Source: Streptomyces lomondensis
Lineage (GTDB): Bacteria > Actinomycetota > Actinomycetes > Streptomycetales > Streptomycetaceae
DNA: 64,000 nt
NCBI RefSeq assembly: GCF_014651035.1
Contig: NZ_BMWC01000012.1
Coordinates: 186,001-250,000, forward strand
Direction: 5' to 3'
Each line of letters starts with the position of its first letter. Positions within the stretch are counted from its first letter, which is position 1. Position numbers and translations under genes: made by a program. The notes under the pieces were generated by a model that was given only the letters and a program-made list of their open reading frames with translations, searched no databases and was not told where the DNA came from. Below, one piece after another: positions 9,310 to 17,779 of the stretch.

Positions 9310-9525
9310 TCAGGCGTCGTAGTCCTGGTCGAAGCGGTCCCGGTCCTCCTGCTCGCGCTCACGCTCGCGGTCACGGTCGCGGTCGCGCTGCGGCTGCGAG
9401 GGGTCCATCTCCTCGTCACGCCGGCGGCCGCGGCCCTGCATCTGCTCGCGAGCCTGGTCCGCCTTCTGGCGAGCCTGGTTCTGCCACTGCTCGGACTTCT
9501 CCTGGAACTGGTCCTTCATACCCAT
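9310..9525 (-). CDS. small charged hydrophilic protein (71 aa)
   Basis: The product begins MGMKDQFQEKSEQWQNQARQ and is a highly charged, glutamine-rich, probably helical peptide. Its C-terminal half is an Arg/Asp/Glu repeat (RDRDRDREREREQEDRDR) ending in FDQDYDA, and it has no hydrophobic core. The composition resembles small stress-related or CsbD-like hydrophilic proteins of actinobacteria, but I do not assign a function. ATG start with GGGAGTG upstream. It is transcribed toward the tricorn gene. Confidence 0.7.
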   Translation of the reverse strand: MGMKDQFQEKSEQWQNQARQKADQAREQMQGRGRRRDEEMDPSQPQRDRDRDREREREQEDRDRFDQDYDA

Positions 9526-9601
9526 GTGGGTTCACTCCCGTTGGGGGTGAGGGGATCTGGCTCGTTCAGATTCACACGGGTCGTGACCCTGCGCATGTCG
9601 A

Positions 9602-10486
9602 TCACTTACGGAGCGTAGTCCTCTGCTGCTCGTCGGCGGCTCCGCCCGCCCCGACCAGGCCCGTGCGCATGCCCGTCAGCCGGTCCGCGAACCGCCGCAT
9701 CTCGCGCTGCCCCACCGTCCCGATGACGCCGGGCAGGTATCCGCGCACGCCCTGCATCCCGCGCAGCCACCACTGCCCGTACACATGACTCGACCGCCGC
9801 TCGATCCCGGCCACGAGCCGGTCCACCGCGGGACCCAGCGGGTACGTCTTGTTGGACGGCCAGGGCAGCCGCTGCCGCAACTCCCGCATGACGTCGTCCT
9901 GGTCGGCCCCGCGCACCATGTCGGTGTCGGTCCACGACAGGTACCCGACGCCGACCTGCACGCCCCGGTACCCGACCTCGGCGCGCAGGCTGTGCGCGTA
10001 CGCCTCCACGCCCGACTTGGACGCGCAGTACGCGGTCATCATCGGCGCCGGGGTGATCGCCGCGAGGGACGCGATCTGGAGCAGGTAGCCCCGGCTCTCC
10101 AGCAGCAGCGGCAGGAAGGCGCGGGCGGTCACCGCCGAGCCGATGAGGTTGACCTCGATCACCCGCCGCCAGGACTCCGGGTCGGAGTCGGCGAACGGCC
10201 CGCCGGTGGCGACACCGGCGTTGGCGACGACGATGTCGACCCGGCCGAAGCGCTCCTCGACCTCGCTCGCGACCCGGGCCATCGCCTCGTGGTCGGTGAC
10301 GTCGGCGTGCCAGTGGTCGCTGTCGCTGTGCAGCCGCCCGGAGACCTGCTTGAGCGCGTCCGGCTCCAGCCCGACCAGCGCGATCTTCACGCCGCGCGCG
10401 GAGAGCTTGCGGGCCAGCAACTCCCCGACGCCGCGCGCCGCCCCGGTCACCACGGCGACCTTGCCTTCGAGGCTCACCCTGCTCAT
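9602..10486 (-). CDS. short-chain dehydrogenase/reductase (SDR)
   Basis: Encodes 294 residues of the classical SDR fold. The cofactor motif is TGAARGVG near residues 14-21, the structural motif NAG lies near 86-88 (VVANAGVATGG), and the catalytic Ser plus Y-x-x-x-K are in YCASKSG near 150-156. ATG at 10486 overlaps the stop of the upstream hydrolase gene (ATGA), making it the third gene of a translationally coupled operon with a Baeyer-Villiger monooxygenase and an alpha/beta hydrolase. It probably interconverts an alcohol and the ketone handled by the monooxygenase; this is inference from context. Confidence 0.9.
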   Translation of the reverse strand: MSRVSLEGKVAVVTGAARGVGELLARKLSARGVKIALVGLEPDALKQVSGRLHSDSDHWHADVTDHEAMARVASEVEERFGRVDIVVANAGVATGGPFADSDPESWRRVIEVNLIGSAVTARAFLPLLLESRGYLLQIASLAAITPAPMMTAYCASKSGVEAYAHSLRAEVGYRGVQVGVGYLSWTDTDMVRGADQDDVMRELRQRLPWPSNKTYPLGPAVDRLVAGIERRSSHVYGQWWLRGMQGVRGYLPGVIGTVGQREMRRFADRLTGMRTGLVGAGGAADEQQRTTLRK

Positions 10487-11406
10487 GCGCTCTCCTCGGA
10501 TACGACCTGGATGTGTGCGGTGACGAGCTCGCGTATCTTCCCGGTGACCAGCTCGGGCGCCTCGACGGGCGTCATGTGGCCGATGCCGGGCAGCTCTGTG
10601 AACCCGGTGCACTGCGGCAGGGCTTCGCACAGGGCCCGGGCCTGCGCCGGCGGGGTCAGCCGGTCCGCCGTACCGACGACGACGGTGGTGGGCACGTCCA
10701 ACTCCCGTACGCCGTGGTCGAGGTCGAGCAGGTCCAGCACCTGCGACCAGGCGTGCCGGACCTTGCGGGGGCAGGCGTGCACGATCCGGGCGCAGGCCTC
10801 GACCATGTGCGGGGCCGAACCGGGGCCCATCGTCCCGTACTTGAGGATCCGGCGAGCCAGTGGTGTGACCGGGCCGAGCGGGGCGCGCGAGCCCAGGATC
10901 CGCCGGGTCAGCCAGGTCCGCGGCCGCCCGGGCCGGATGGGGACGACGGTGGACGCCGCGACCAGCTGCGAACTGCCCGTGCTGCACAGCAGGACGGCGG
11001 CCGTGTGCGCGCGGAAGGCCGCTCGGGCGGAGGCCGCCATGACGGTCATGCCGCCCATGGAGTGCCCGGCGATCACGGCCTGTTCGCCGGGCGCGAGGGT
11101 GACCGTGAGGACGGCTTCCAGGTCGTCGGCGAGGGCGTCGGTGCTGCACGCCGGGCCGGCGGGGCTGCGTCCGTGGCCGCGCTGGTCGTAGGCGATGACC
11201 CGGTGGTCGGCGGCCAGCTCGCGGATCTGGGCCGCCCAGAAGGCGGTGGAGCAGGTCCAGCCGTGGACGAGGACGACGGCGGGGGCGCCCTCGGCTCCGT
11301 GGATCTCGACGTGCAGCCGGGCGCCGTCCGCCGAGAAGGCGGTCAGTTCGCGCACGGGGACGGGCGGGGCGTAGGGACCGGAGTCGACGTGGAGGAGGCG
11401 GCTCAC
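10483..11406 (-). CDS. alpha/beta-hydrolase
   Basis: Encodes 307 residues from GTG 11406, which overlaps the monooxygenase stop (GTGA). The alpha/beta-hydrolase signature is complete: the oxyanion region HGWTCS, the nucleophile elbow GHSMGG, an acidic residue after VVVGTADRLTPP, and a catalytic His in GIGHMTPVEAP. No signal peptide is seen. Placed between a Baeyer-Villiger monooxygenase and an SDR, it most likely hydrolyses the ester or lactone made by the monooxygenase. The lipase/esterase assignment is by family; the substrate is unknown. Confidence 0.9.
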   Translation of the reverse strand: MSRLLHVDSGPYAPPVPVRELTAFSADGARLHVEIHGAEGAPAVVLVHGWTCSTAFWAAQIRELAADHRVIAYDQRGHGRSPAGPACSTDALADDLEAVLTVTLAPGEQAVIAGHSMGGMTVMAASARAAFRAHTAAVLLCSTGSSQLVAASTVVPIRPGRPRTWLTRRILGSRAPLGPVTPLARRILKYGTMGPGSAPHMVEACARIVHACPRKVRHAWSQVLDLLDLDHGVRELDVPTTVVVGTADRLTPPAQARALCEALPQCTGFTELPGIGHMTPVEAPELVTGKIRELVTAHIQVVSEESA

Positions 11407-12932
11407 GCGTCCACCCCGGCCTTCTTGACAGCCTTCTTCTCGACCCTCTTCGGCGCCGGCGCCCGCAGGACGTCGTACTCCGCGAGGTCCACCCGTCGCG
11501 TCGCCCGCCGGAACTCGCCTGTCGTGCCGGGCCAGATGGTGGTGTTGCGGCCGCTCGCGTCGAGGTACCAGCTGGTGCAGCCGCCCGTGTTCCACACCGT
11601 GCGCTTCATGCGCTCCTGCACCCGGTGGTTCCAGGCGCGTACAGCGCTCGGGCGGGCGTCGAGGGCGACCCTGCCGCCGAGGACGTCGAGTTGGCGGACG
11701 AAGTCGGCGAGGTAGTTCAGCTGGGACTCGATCATGAGGATCATCGAGGAGTTCCCGAGGCCGGTGTTGGGCCCGATGATCGTCATCCAGTTGGGGAAGC
11801 CGGCGGCCGAGGCGCCGCGCAGGGCCTCCATGCCGCCCTTCCAGCTCTCGGCGAGGGTCCGCCCGTCGGCGCCCACGACCCGGTCGGCGATCGGCATGTC
11901 GGTGACGTGGAACCCGGTGCCGAAGACGATCGCGTCGACCTCGGCCTCGGTGCCGTCGGCGGCGACGAGGGTCGAGCCGCGGACCTCGGTGAGGCCGCTC
12001 GCGACGACGTCCACATTCGGCTGCGCGATCGCCGGGTAGTAGTCGCTGGACAGCAGGATCCGCTTGCAGCCGATGCGGTAGTCCGGGGTGAGTTTCGCGC
12101 GCAGGGCCGGGTCCTTGATGGCGCGGGCCATGTTGCGCCGGGCCAGCTGCGCCACGAAGCCGAGCTCGTTCGGGTGCTTGGTGAACGCCTGGACCTGCAA
12201 CTCCCGGATGCCCCAGAGCAGTCCGCGCCTGAGCTGCGAGGTGAAGGGCAGCTGCCGGTGGAGCCACCGCTCGGCGTCGCTGATGGCCCGGTCGATGCGG
12301 GGCATGACCCAGGGCGGGGTGCGCTGGAAGAGCGTGAGCCGGGAGACGTCGGGCTGGATCGACGGCACGATCTGGATCGCCGAGGCGCCGGTGCCGACCA
12401 TGGCGACGCGCTTGCCGCGCAGCTCGTAGTCGTGGTCCCAGCGGGCGGAGTGGAACACCTTGCCGGGGAAGGAGTCCAGGCCGGGGATGTCCGGCACCTT
12501 CGGGTCGGACAGCGGCCCGGTGGCCGACACCACCAGGTCGGCGGAGAGGCTCCCGCTGCTGGTCTCGATGTCCCAGCACAGCCGCTCGCCGTTCCAGCTC
12601 ATCCGCTTCACCTCCGAGTCGAAGCGGATGTGGGGGCGCAGCCGGAAGGTGTCCGTCACATGCTCCAGGTAGGCGCGGATGTGCTCCTGCCCCGAGAAGG
12701 TGCGCGGCCAGTCCGGGTTGGGCGCGAAGGAGAACGAGTACAGGTGCGACGGCACGTCACACGCGCATCCCGGGTAGCTGTTGTCCCGCCAGGTGCCGCC
12801 GACGCTGCCGGCCCGCTCCAGGACGACGAAGTCGGTGATCCCCTCGCGGCGGAGCCGCACGGCGGCCCCCAGCCCGCCGAACCCGGACCCGACCACCGCG
12901 ACCCGCACATGCTCGCGTTCGCGCTCGCCCAT
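11403..12932 (-). CDS. flavin-dependent Baeyer-Villiger-type monooxygenase
   Basis: Encodes 509 residues from ATG 12932, which has GGAGG 7 bp upstream. The FAD motif is GSGFGGLG near residues 14-21, and the NADPH motif is GTGASAIQ near 190. Between them lies FPGKVFHSARW, which fits the FxGxxxHxxxW fingerprint of type I Baeyer-Villiger monooxygenases. It converts ketones to esters or lactones using NADPH and oxygen. It is first in a three-gene overlapping operon with a hydrolase and an SDR, a set comparable to the mycobacterial mymA operon. A Lys/Arg-rich tail (RVEKKAVKKAG) ends the protein. Confidence 0.9.
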   Translation of the reverse strand: MGEREREHVRVAVVGSGFGGLGAAVRLRREGITDFVVLERAGSVGGTWRDNSYPGCACDVPSHLYSFSFAPNPDWPRTFSGQEHIRAYLEHVTDTFRLRPHIRFDSEVKRMSWNGERLCWDIETSSGSLSADLVVSATGPLSDPKVPDIPGLDSFPGKVFHSARWDHDYELRGKRVAMVGTGASAIQIVPSIQPDVSRLTLFQRTPPWVMPRIDRAISDAERWLHRQLPFTSQLRRGLLWGIRELQVQAFTKHPNELGFVAQLARRNMARAIKDPALRAKLTPDYRIGCKRILLSSDYYPAIAQPNVDVVASGLTEVRGSTLVAADGTEAEVDAIVFGTGFHVTDMPIADRVVGADGRTLAESWKGGMEALRGASAAGFPNWMTIIGPNTGLGNSSMILMIESQLNYLADFVRQLDVLGGRVALDARPSAVRAWNHRVQERMKRTVWNTGGCTSWYLDASGRNTTIWPGTTGEFRRATRRVDLAEYDVLRAPAPKRVEKKAVKKAGVDA

Positions 12933-12960
12933 GCCGACACCTCCACACACCACGAGAACC

Positions 12961-12980
12961 GCGCCAGTGAACACTGGCGC
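12961..12980. promoter_or_regulatory. 20-bp palindrome in the divergent merR / monooxygenase promoter
   Basis: Perfect 8-bp arms GCGCCAGT and ACTGGCGC flank GAAC. The site lies 29 bp upstream of the monooxygenase ATG and 83 bp upstream of the divergent merR GTG. The dyad fits an operator for a dimeric regulator; the adjacent MerR protein is the obvious candidate. Confidence 0.6.
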
Positions 12981-13062
12981 AATGGGAGAGTAGGGCAGCA
13001 CCGTACCGATGGGTAGGGGGCGTGCGAGGAAAGTTACCCGCGGTACGCCTTAGGGTGCCCAG

Positions 13063-13704
13063 GTGGCCGAGAAGCGTGAATACCGCATGGAAGAGCTGGC
13101 CCGCCTGGCCGGGATCACGGTGCGCACCCTGCGCTTCTACCGCGAACGCAAGCTGATCCCGCCGCCCCGCCGCGAGGGCCGTATCGCCTGGTACGACGAC
13201 GATCACCTGGCCCGGCTGCGCACGATCACGGCCCTGCTGGAACGGGGCCACACCCTCAGCGGCATCGCGGAGCTGGCGGAGGCCTTCGACCACGGCCGGG
13301 ATGTCGGCGACCTGCTCGGCGTCGGCGCCCCCACCGAGGAGGAACCGGTCCACCTCACCCCCGAGGAACTCGCCGACCACTTCGCCGGCGAGGCCACCCC
13401 CGAGAACCTCGCCGCCGCGATGGAACTGGGCTACCTCGGCGCCGACGGCGGCGAGATCGTCCACATCAGCCGCCGCCTCCTGGACGTCTCCTCGGCCCTG
13501 GTCCGCGAGGGCATCCCCCTCGCGGAGGTCCTGGAAGCGGCCAAGCAGGTCCGCACCCACGCCGACGCCCTCGCCGAACTCTTCACCGACCTGGTCCTGC
13601 GCCACGCCTCCGAGACCGACCTGCCCCGCCTGCGCCCACTCGCCCGGAGCGTGGTGGAGGCGGAACTGTCACTGGCCCTGGACCGCAAGATGCGCAAGCC
13701 CTGA
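13063..13704 (+). CDS. MerR-family transcriptional regulator
   Basis: Encodes 213 residues. The MerR winged helix-turn-helix occupies about residues 6-75, including MEELARLAGITVRTLRFYRE and the wing RREGRIAWYDDDHLARL. The effector region is helical, without a cysteine cluster, so a metal sensor is unlikely. GTG start at 13063; no longer start is supported. It is divergent from the monooxygenase-hydrolase-SDR operon and shares a 130-bp intergenic region holding a 20-bp palindrome. The natural hypothesis is that it controls that operon. Its stop codon lies inside a partial copy of the 3' end of the convergent xth gene. Confidence 0.88.
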   Translation: MAEKREYRMEELARLAGITVRTLRFYRERKLIPPPRREGRIAWYDDDHLARLRTITALLERGHTLSGIAELAEAFDHGRDVGDLLGVGAPTEEEPVHLTPEELADHFAGEATPENLAAAMELGYLGADGGEIVHISRRLLDVSSALVREGIPLAEVLEAAKQVRTHADALAELFTDLVLRHASETDLPRLRPLARSVVEAELSLALDRKMRKP

Positions 13705-13762
13705 CGGTCGTGGACGACGGTCACCGGCGACCCTAGCGGTCGTAGACCACGGTCACCGGCGC
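13701..13762. repeat. duplicated 3' end of xth
   Basis: Segments 13701-13730 and 13733-13762 match at 25 of 30 positions. The second is the coding 3' end of xth; the first lies just beyond its stop and covers the merR stop codon. Confidence 0.7.
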
Positions 13763-14536
13763 GTGGTCGGACCACCGCTCCGCGTGCGTGGCGGCCCGCT
13801 CGACGAACCCCTTGACCGCCCGCCCGGCGAGCCCGGGGGTGGCCACGTGATAGTCGATCCGCCACCCCGTGTCGTTGTCGAAGGCCCGCCCGCGGTACGA
13901 CCACCACGAGTACGGCCCCTCGGTGTCCGGGTGCAGGGCGCGGACGACGTCGACGTACCCGCCGTCGGCCGGGTCGAGGACCCGCCCGAGCCACTCGCGC
14001 TCCTCGGGCAGGAACCCGGAGTTCTTGGTGTTGCCGCGCCAGTTCTTCAGGTCGGCCTGCTGGTGGGCGATGTTCCAGTCGCCGCAGACCAGCACCTCGC
14101 GCCCCTCGGCGGCGGCGCGCTCCCGGAGCCCCTTCAGATAGGCGAGGAACTCGCCCATGAAGCGCTCCTTCTCGTCCTGCCGCTCGGTGCCGACCTCACC
14201 CGAGGGCAGATACAGCGAGGCGACGGTGACCCCCGGCAGGTCCGCCTCCACGTACCGCCCGCTGCCGTCGAACTCCGCGGACCCGAAACCGACCTGGACC
14301 CGGTCGGGCTCGCGCCGGCTGTACAGCGACACCCCGGCCCGCCCCTTGGCGGCGGCCGGCGCGTGCACCACATGCCACCCCTCGGGCGCCCGGACCTGCT
14401 CGGGCAGCTGCTCCGGCTCGGCCCGCACCTCCTGGAGGCACAGCACGTCGGCTTCGGTCTGCGCGAGCCACTCCACGAAGCCCTTCTTCGCGGCGGCACG
14501 GAGCCCGTTCACATTCACAGAGGTCACAGTGAGCAC
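13733..14536 (-). CDS. xth: exodeoxyribonuclease III / AP endonuclease
   Basis: Encodes 267 residues of the EEP superfamily. Characteristic motifs run in order: SVNVNGLRAA near the N-terminus (the family Asn), CLQEVRAEPEQLP (metal-binding Glu), GDWNIAHQQADLKNW (Asp/Asn active-site loop) and WSDHAPVTV at the C-terminus (catalytic Asp-His). These enzymes incise DNA at abasic sites and remove 3' blocking groups in base-excision repair. GTG at 14536 matches the family N-terminus. The last 30 bp, stop codon included, recur imperfectly at 13701-13730. Confidence 0.92.
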   Translation of the reverse strand: MLTVTSVNVNGLRAAAKKGFVEWLAQTEADVLCLQEVRAEPEQLPEQVRAPEGWHVVHAPAAAKGRAGVSLYSRREPDRVQVGFGSAEFDGSGRYVEADLPGVTVASLYLPSGEVGTERQDEKERFMGEFLAYLKGLRERAAAEGREVLVCGDWNIAHQQADLKNWRGNTKNSGFLPEEREWLGRVLDPADGGYVDVVRALHPDTEGPYSWWSYRGRAFDNDTGWRIDYHVATPGLAGRAVKGFVERAATHAERWSDHAPVTVVYDR

Positions 14537-14596
14537 CCCGGCACGATACCGGCAATCTGGACGAGGTCCAGTTCCGGATCGAATACGGTAGCGGTC

Positions 14597-15073
14597 ATGC
14601 ACATACGCCGGGTCTCCTTCGACCACCCCGACGCCGTGAAGCTCAACGACCAGGTCCAGGCCGAGTACGCCGCCCGCTACGGCGACGACGGCGACGCCAC
14701 CGCCATGGCCGCGTCGGACTTCGAACCGCCGAACGGCATCTACCTGATCGCGTACGACGAGCACGACAACCCGGTCGCCTCGGGCGGCTGGCGCGCCCGG
14801 GACGCGAACGACGAGGGAAACCTGGACGGCGACGCCGAGCTCAAGCGCATGTACGTGATCGAGCAGATGCGCGGCCGGGGCCTCGCCCGCCGCCTCCTGT
14901 CCGCCCTGGAGGAGGACGCCCGCGCGGCCGGCCGCGTCCGCATGGTCCTGGAGACGGGCACCAAGCAGCCGGAGGCCGTAGCCCTGTACACGTCCAGCGG
15001 CTACGCGCCGTGCGCCAAGTTCGGCTACTACCGCCACTACGACTCGAGCCGCTGCTTCGCGAAGAGCCTCTGA
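14597..15073 (+). CDS. GNAT-family N-acetyltransferase
   Basis: Encodes 158 residues with a GNAT core. Strand beta4 is ELKRMYVIEQMRGRGLARRL, in which RGRGLA is the acetyl-CoA pyrophosphate loop (about residues 92-97). EAVALYTSSGYAPCAKFGYY is the typical motif B region. The ATG at 14597 is the first start downstream of the divergent xth promoter. The acceptor substrate is unknown. It is followed by a 12-bp hairpin that also serves the convergent tRNA-Ala. Confidence 0.88.
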   Translation: MHIRRVSFDHPDAVKLNDQVQAEYAARYGDDGDATAMAASDFEPPNGIYLIAYDEHDNPVASGGWRARDANDEGNLDGDAELKRMYVIEQMRGRGLARRLLSALEEDARAAGRVRMVLETGTKQPEAVALYTSSGYAPCAKFGYYRHYDSSRCFAKSL

Positions 15074-15092
15074 CAGCCGGGGAACAGAGCAG

Positions 15093-15122
15093 AGCCCCTG
15101 TCGGCTTTCACCGACAGGGGCT
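15093..15122. terminator. bidirectional hairpin terminator
   Basis: A perfect 12-bp stem (AGCCCCTGTCGG at 15093-15104, complement at 15111-15122) with a 6-nt loop sits between the acetyltransferase gene and the convergent tRNA-Ala. Confidence 0.85.
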
Positions 15123-15132
15123 CGAAGCTGCG

Positions 15133-15206
15133 TGGACCTGAGGGGATTTGAACCCCTGGCCCCCTCGATGCGAACGAGGTGCGCTACCGGACTGCGCCAC
15201 AGGCCC
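15133..15206 (-). tRNA. tRNA-Ala(CGC)
   Basis: The complement folds into a full cloverleaf. The acceptor GGGCCTG pairs with CAGGTCC and contains the alanine identity pair G3:U70. The anticodon stem CCTCG/CGAGG encloses loop TTCGCAT, giving anticodon CGC. The T-arm reads GGGGTTCAAATCCCC. CCA is not encoded. Confidence 0.96.
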
Positions 15207-15289
15207 TTGCAACGAGTGAAACTTTAGCACCCCGATCGGCCTGCTTGGAAATCCGTTCCCCGGGGGCGGCCACCTGCGGCTTCGCGGGG

Positions 15290-16462
15290 CTACTCGTTGG
15301 CGGCCCGGGGCCGGTCCCCGTCCTCGTACTGGTCGAACAGCGGTGTGCGGCCGCGCTCCCGGGCCCGCCGCGCGGAGGCCGCCCGGCGGGCGTCGGTGCG
15401 CCCGTCGCCGTCCGCCCTGTCCTCCGGGTGGGGGTCCGCCTCGGCCGGGTCCGCGACACCGGCCTCCTGCTCCGCGTCCGGGGCGACCGCGCTGGAGCGG
15501 GCCGAGCTCCAGGTGTCGGGGGCGCCGAGGTCCACGTCGCTGGTGGCCCGGGGTGCCACCGGCGCGGTCACGTAGGTCGGCAGGGGCACCGGCACCGGCT
15601 CCCAGCTGTCGCCCTGGCCGGGCCGCCGCTGCCGCTCGCGCTGCTGGTCGACCCACTCCGCGTGGTCGGTCTGCTCGACGAGGGCGCGCCGGTCCGCCGC
15701 GAGGGCCGACAGGCCGGGGTCGGTCGCCGGCTCGGGTCCCTCCTCCTGGCCGTCGGCCTGCTCGTCGGCCGAGACGCATCTGCGGGGCTGGCGCTGCCGC
15801 TCCCGCAGCCGCTGGGCCGCGGCCTCGGCCCGGCGGCGGTCCATCTGGTACGCGAAGCGACGGCGCTCCTGGGAGCGAAGGTAGGCGATGTACACGCTGA
15901 GCATGACGGCGGGCACGCCGGGTGCCCACAGGAACGCGAGTCCGCCGACCGCCGCGACGACCGCGCCGAGGGTGAAGGCGAGGAACAGCACGGTGGTGGT
16001 GCGCCGGCGGCGCGCGAGCACCTTCGAGCGCCGGGCCCGCGCCGCGGCCGCCTGGGCCTGCGGCGACATGCCGCGCCGGGCGGCGGGCACCCGGCCCCCC
16101 TCGCGTTCGGCACGCGCCGCGTTCGGTGCCGGGCGGGCCGGCTGGTCAGGGGCGGGCGACGGGAGGAGCGCCTGGGTCTGCGGACGGGTCTTGGACACGG
16201 CGAAGGCCCGGACGTCCACCGATTCGGTGACGGCGTCCAGGTCGTCGGCGTCCTGCTCCCCCTCCTCGGTGGAGCGCGCCCGCAGGTCCTTGGCGTACCG
16301 GCGCTCCATGGCCGCCTTTCCGGACAGGAGCCGGATGGCGGTGCTGAAGCGTTCCGTCGGACGGGCCTCGTTCAGCTCGTCCTGCCTACGGAGCCACATC
16401 GGCACCAAGTAGGCGGCCCAGGCCCCGACAATGACTGCGTAGATGAGGCCGCTGCTGCTCAC
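15290..16462 (-). CDS. glpR: GlpR-like membrane receptor for the gephyrin-like protein Glp
   Basis: Encodes 390 residues. An N-terminal membrane segment (SGLIYAVIVGAWAAYLVPMW, residues 4-23) is followed by a long, charged, probably disordered region. A central hydrophobic pair follows (TTVLFLAFTLGAVVAAVGG and FLWAPGVPAVMLSVYIAYL), then an Arg/Gln-rich, acidic tail. This layout and the position beside rimJ, moeA and galU match actinobacterial GlpR, which in Corynebacterium binds Glp (a MoeA paralogue) and links it to cell division and polar growth. GTG start. Assignment rests on architecture and synteny rather than a catalytic motif; the Streptomyces role is inferred. Confidence 0.75.
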   Translation of the reverse strand: MSSSGLIYAVIVGAWAAYLVPMWLRRQDELNEARPTERFSTAIRLLSGKAAMERRYAKDLRARSTEEGEQDADDLDAVTESVDVRAFAVSKTRPQTQALLPSPAPDQPARPAPNAARAEREGGRVPAARRGMSPQAQAAAARARRSKVLARRRRTTTVLFLAFTLGAVVAAVGGLAFLWAPGVPAVMLSVYIAYLRSQERRRFAYQMDRRRAEAAAQRLRERQRQPRRCVSADEQADGQEEGPEPATDPGLSALAADRRALVEQTDHAEWVDQQRERQRRPGQGDSWEPVPVPLPTYVTAPVAPRATSDVDLGAPDTWSSARSSAVAPDAEQEAGVADPAEADPHPEDRADGDGRTDARRAASARRARERGRTPLFDQYEDGDRPRAANE

Positions 16463-16634
16463 GCCTCACACCGTAGAGGGGTTTGCGTGAGGCCATCTGC
16501 CAATTGAGCCGGTGTGTCGCACGATCTGGCTGATATTTCGAACTTTTTTTGTGACCGATGCGATCAGCAGACCGCCCGGGGCGGGAATTCATTGCCCCGA
16601 GACGGTCACCAGGCGATCAATTTCGAACACGTAT

Positions 16635-17252
16635 TCAATTTCCGGGGTGGTGCCGCATTCCCGGATTACTCTCCGATCGTGCCCGGTGCCAGCGCCTCAG
16701 CAACCCGTCCGGCACCTCTTCCGCCGTGAGCGCGAAGACGAGGTGGTCGCGCCAGGCGCCGTCGATGTGGAGATAACGCGGCCGGAGCCCCTCCTCACGG
16801 AATCCGAGTTTCTCCACGACGCGGCGGCTGGGTCCGTTCTCCGGGCGAATGCAGATCTCGATGCGGTGCAGTCCGACCGTGCGGAAACAGTGGTCCGTGA
16901 CGAGCGCCACCGCCGTCGGCATCACTCCGCGCCCGGCCACCGCCTCGTCCACCCAGTAGCCGATGTGCCCCGAGCACATCGAGCCCCACGTGATCCCGGC
17001 CACCGTCAACTGCCCCACCAGCCGCCCCTGGTACTCGATGACGAAGGGCAGCATCCGGCCCGCGTTCGCCTCCGCCCTGAGGTGGCGGACCATCTGGCGG
17101 AAGGTCGGGCGGTGGGTGAGCGGCCCGCCGGGCGTGGGCGGCGGAATGGTCGCCTCCCAGGGGCGCAGCCAGTCGCGGTTGCGCCGGTTGACCTCACGCC
17201 ACGCCCGCTGGTCGCGCAGCTTTATCGGCCTGAGGACGATGTCGCCGTCCAC
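16635..17252 (-). CDS. rimJ: RimJ/RimL-like GNAT acetyltransferase
   Basis: Encodes 205 residues from GTG 17252. The frame is open upstream to a CTG that would add LNSPSWPVEL, a sequence plausible for the family, so the true start may be slightly earlier. The RimJ-type GNAT fold is visible: LRPIKLRDQRAW at the N-terminus, VIEYQGRLVGQLTV, GYWVDEAVAGRGVMPTA (acetyl-CoA loop), and ENGPSRRVVEKLGFREEG near residue 150. Family members acetylate the N-terminal alanine of ribosomal protein S5 or other proteins. It lies between mog and glpR, as rimJ lies beside the gephyrin-like gene in other actinobacteria. Confidence 0.85.
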   Translation of the reverse strand: MDGDIVLRPIKLRDQRAWREVNRRNRDWLRPWEATIPPPTPGGPLTHRPTFRQMVRHLRAEANAGRMLPFVIEYQGRLVGQLTVAGITWGSMCSGHIGYWVDEAVAGRGVMPTAVALVTDHCFRTVGLHRIEICIRPENGPSRRVVEKLGFREEGLRPRYLHIDGAWRDHLVFALTAEEVPDGLLRRWHRARSESNPGMRHHPGN

Positions 17253-17278
17253 CAGCTCGACGGGCCAGGATGGGCTGT

Positions 17279-17779
17279 TCAGCTCGCACCCCCACTGCCG
17301 GGTCTGGGGTGGTCGCCGCCGCGGAGCTGCTCGACGGCGTGGACCAGCAGCGGCTCCAGGACGGCGAGGCCGTCCTTCACGCCGCCGGTGGAACCGGGCA
17401 GGTTGACGATCAGCGTCCCCGCCGCCACTCCGGCCAGGCCCCGGGAGAGCGCCGCGGTCGGCACCTTCTCCCGGCCGAACGCCCGGATGGCCTCGGCGAT
17501 GCCCGGAACCTCGTGGTCGATCACCCGGCGGGTCGCCTCCGGGGTGCGGTCGGTGGGCGAGATGCCCGTGCCGCCAGTGGTGACGATGACGTCGTAGCCG
17601 GTCTCGACACCGGCGCGCAGAGCCGCCTCCACGGGGTCGCCGTCGGGGACGATCTGCGGGCCGTCGACCTCGAAGCCGAAGCGCCCCAGGCCGTCGGCGG
17701 TCAGCGGGCCGCCCTTGTCCTCGTAGATCCCGGCGGCGGCCCGGTTGGAGGCCGTGACGACGAGAGCGCGGTATGTCAT
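17279..17779 (-). CDS. mog: MogA/MoaB-type molybdopterin adenylyltransferase
   Basis: Encodes 166 residues of the MoCF-binding fold. Hallmarks are VVTASNRAAAG at the N-terminus, DVIVTTGGTGISPTDRTPEA (TGGTG molybdopterin-binding loop with the catalytic-Asp region) and LPGSTGGVKDGL at the C-terminus. It adenylylates molybdopterin before metal insertion by MoeA. ATG 17779 overlaps the moaC stop by 4 bp (ATGA), so moaC and mog are translationally coupled, with moeA just upstream. Confidence 0.92.
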   Translation of the reverse strand: MTYRALVVTASNRAAAGIYEDKGGPLTADGLGRFGFEVDGPQIVPDGDPVEAALRAGVETGYDVIVTTGGTGISPTDRTPEATRRVIDHEVPGIAEAIRAFGREKVPTAALSRGLAGVAAGTLIVNLPGSTGGVKDGLAVLEPLLVHAVEQLRGGDHPRPGSGGAS

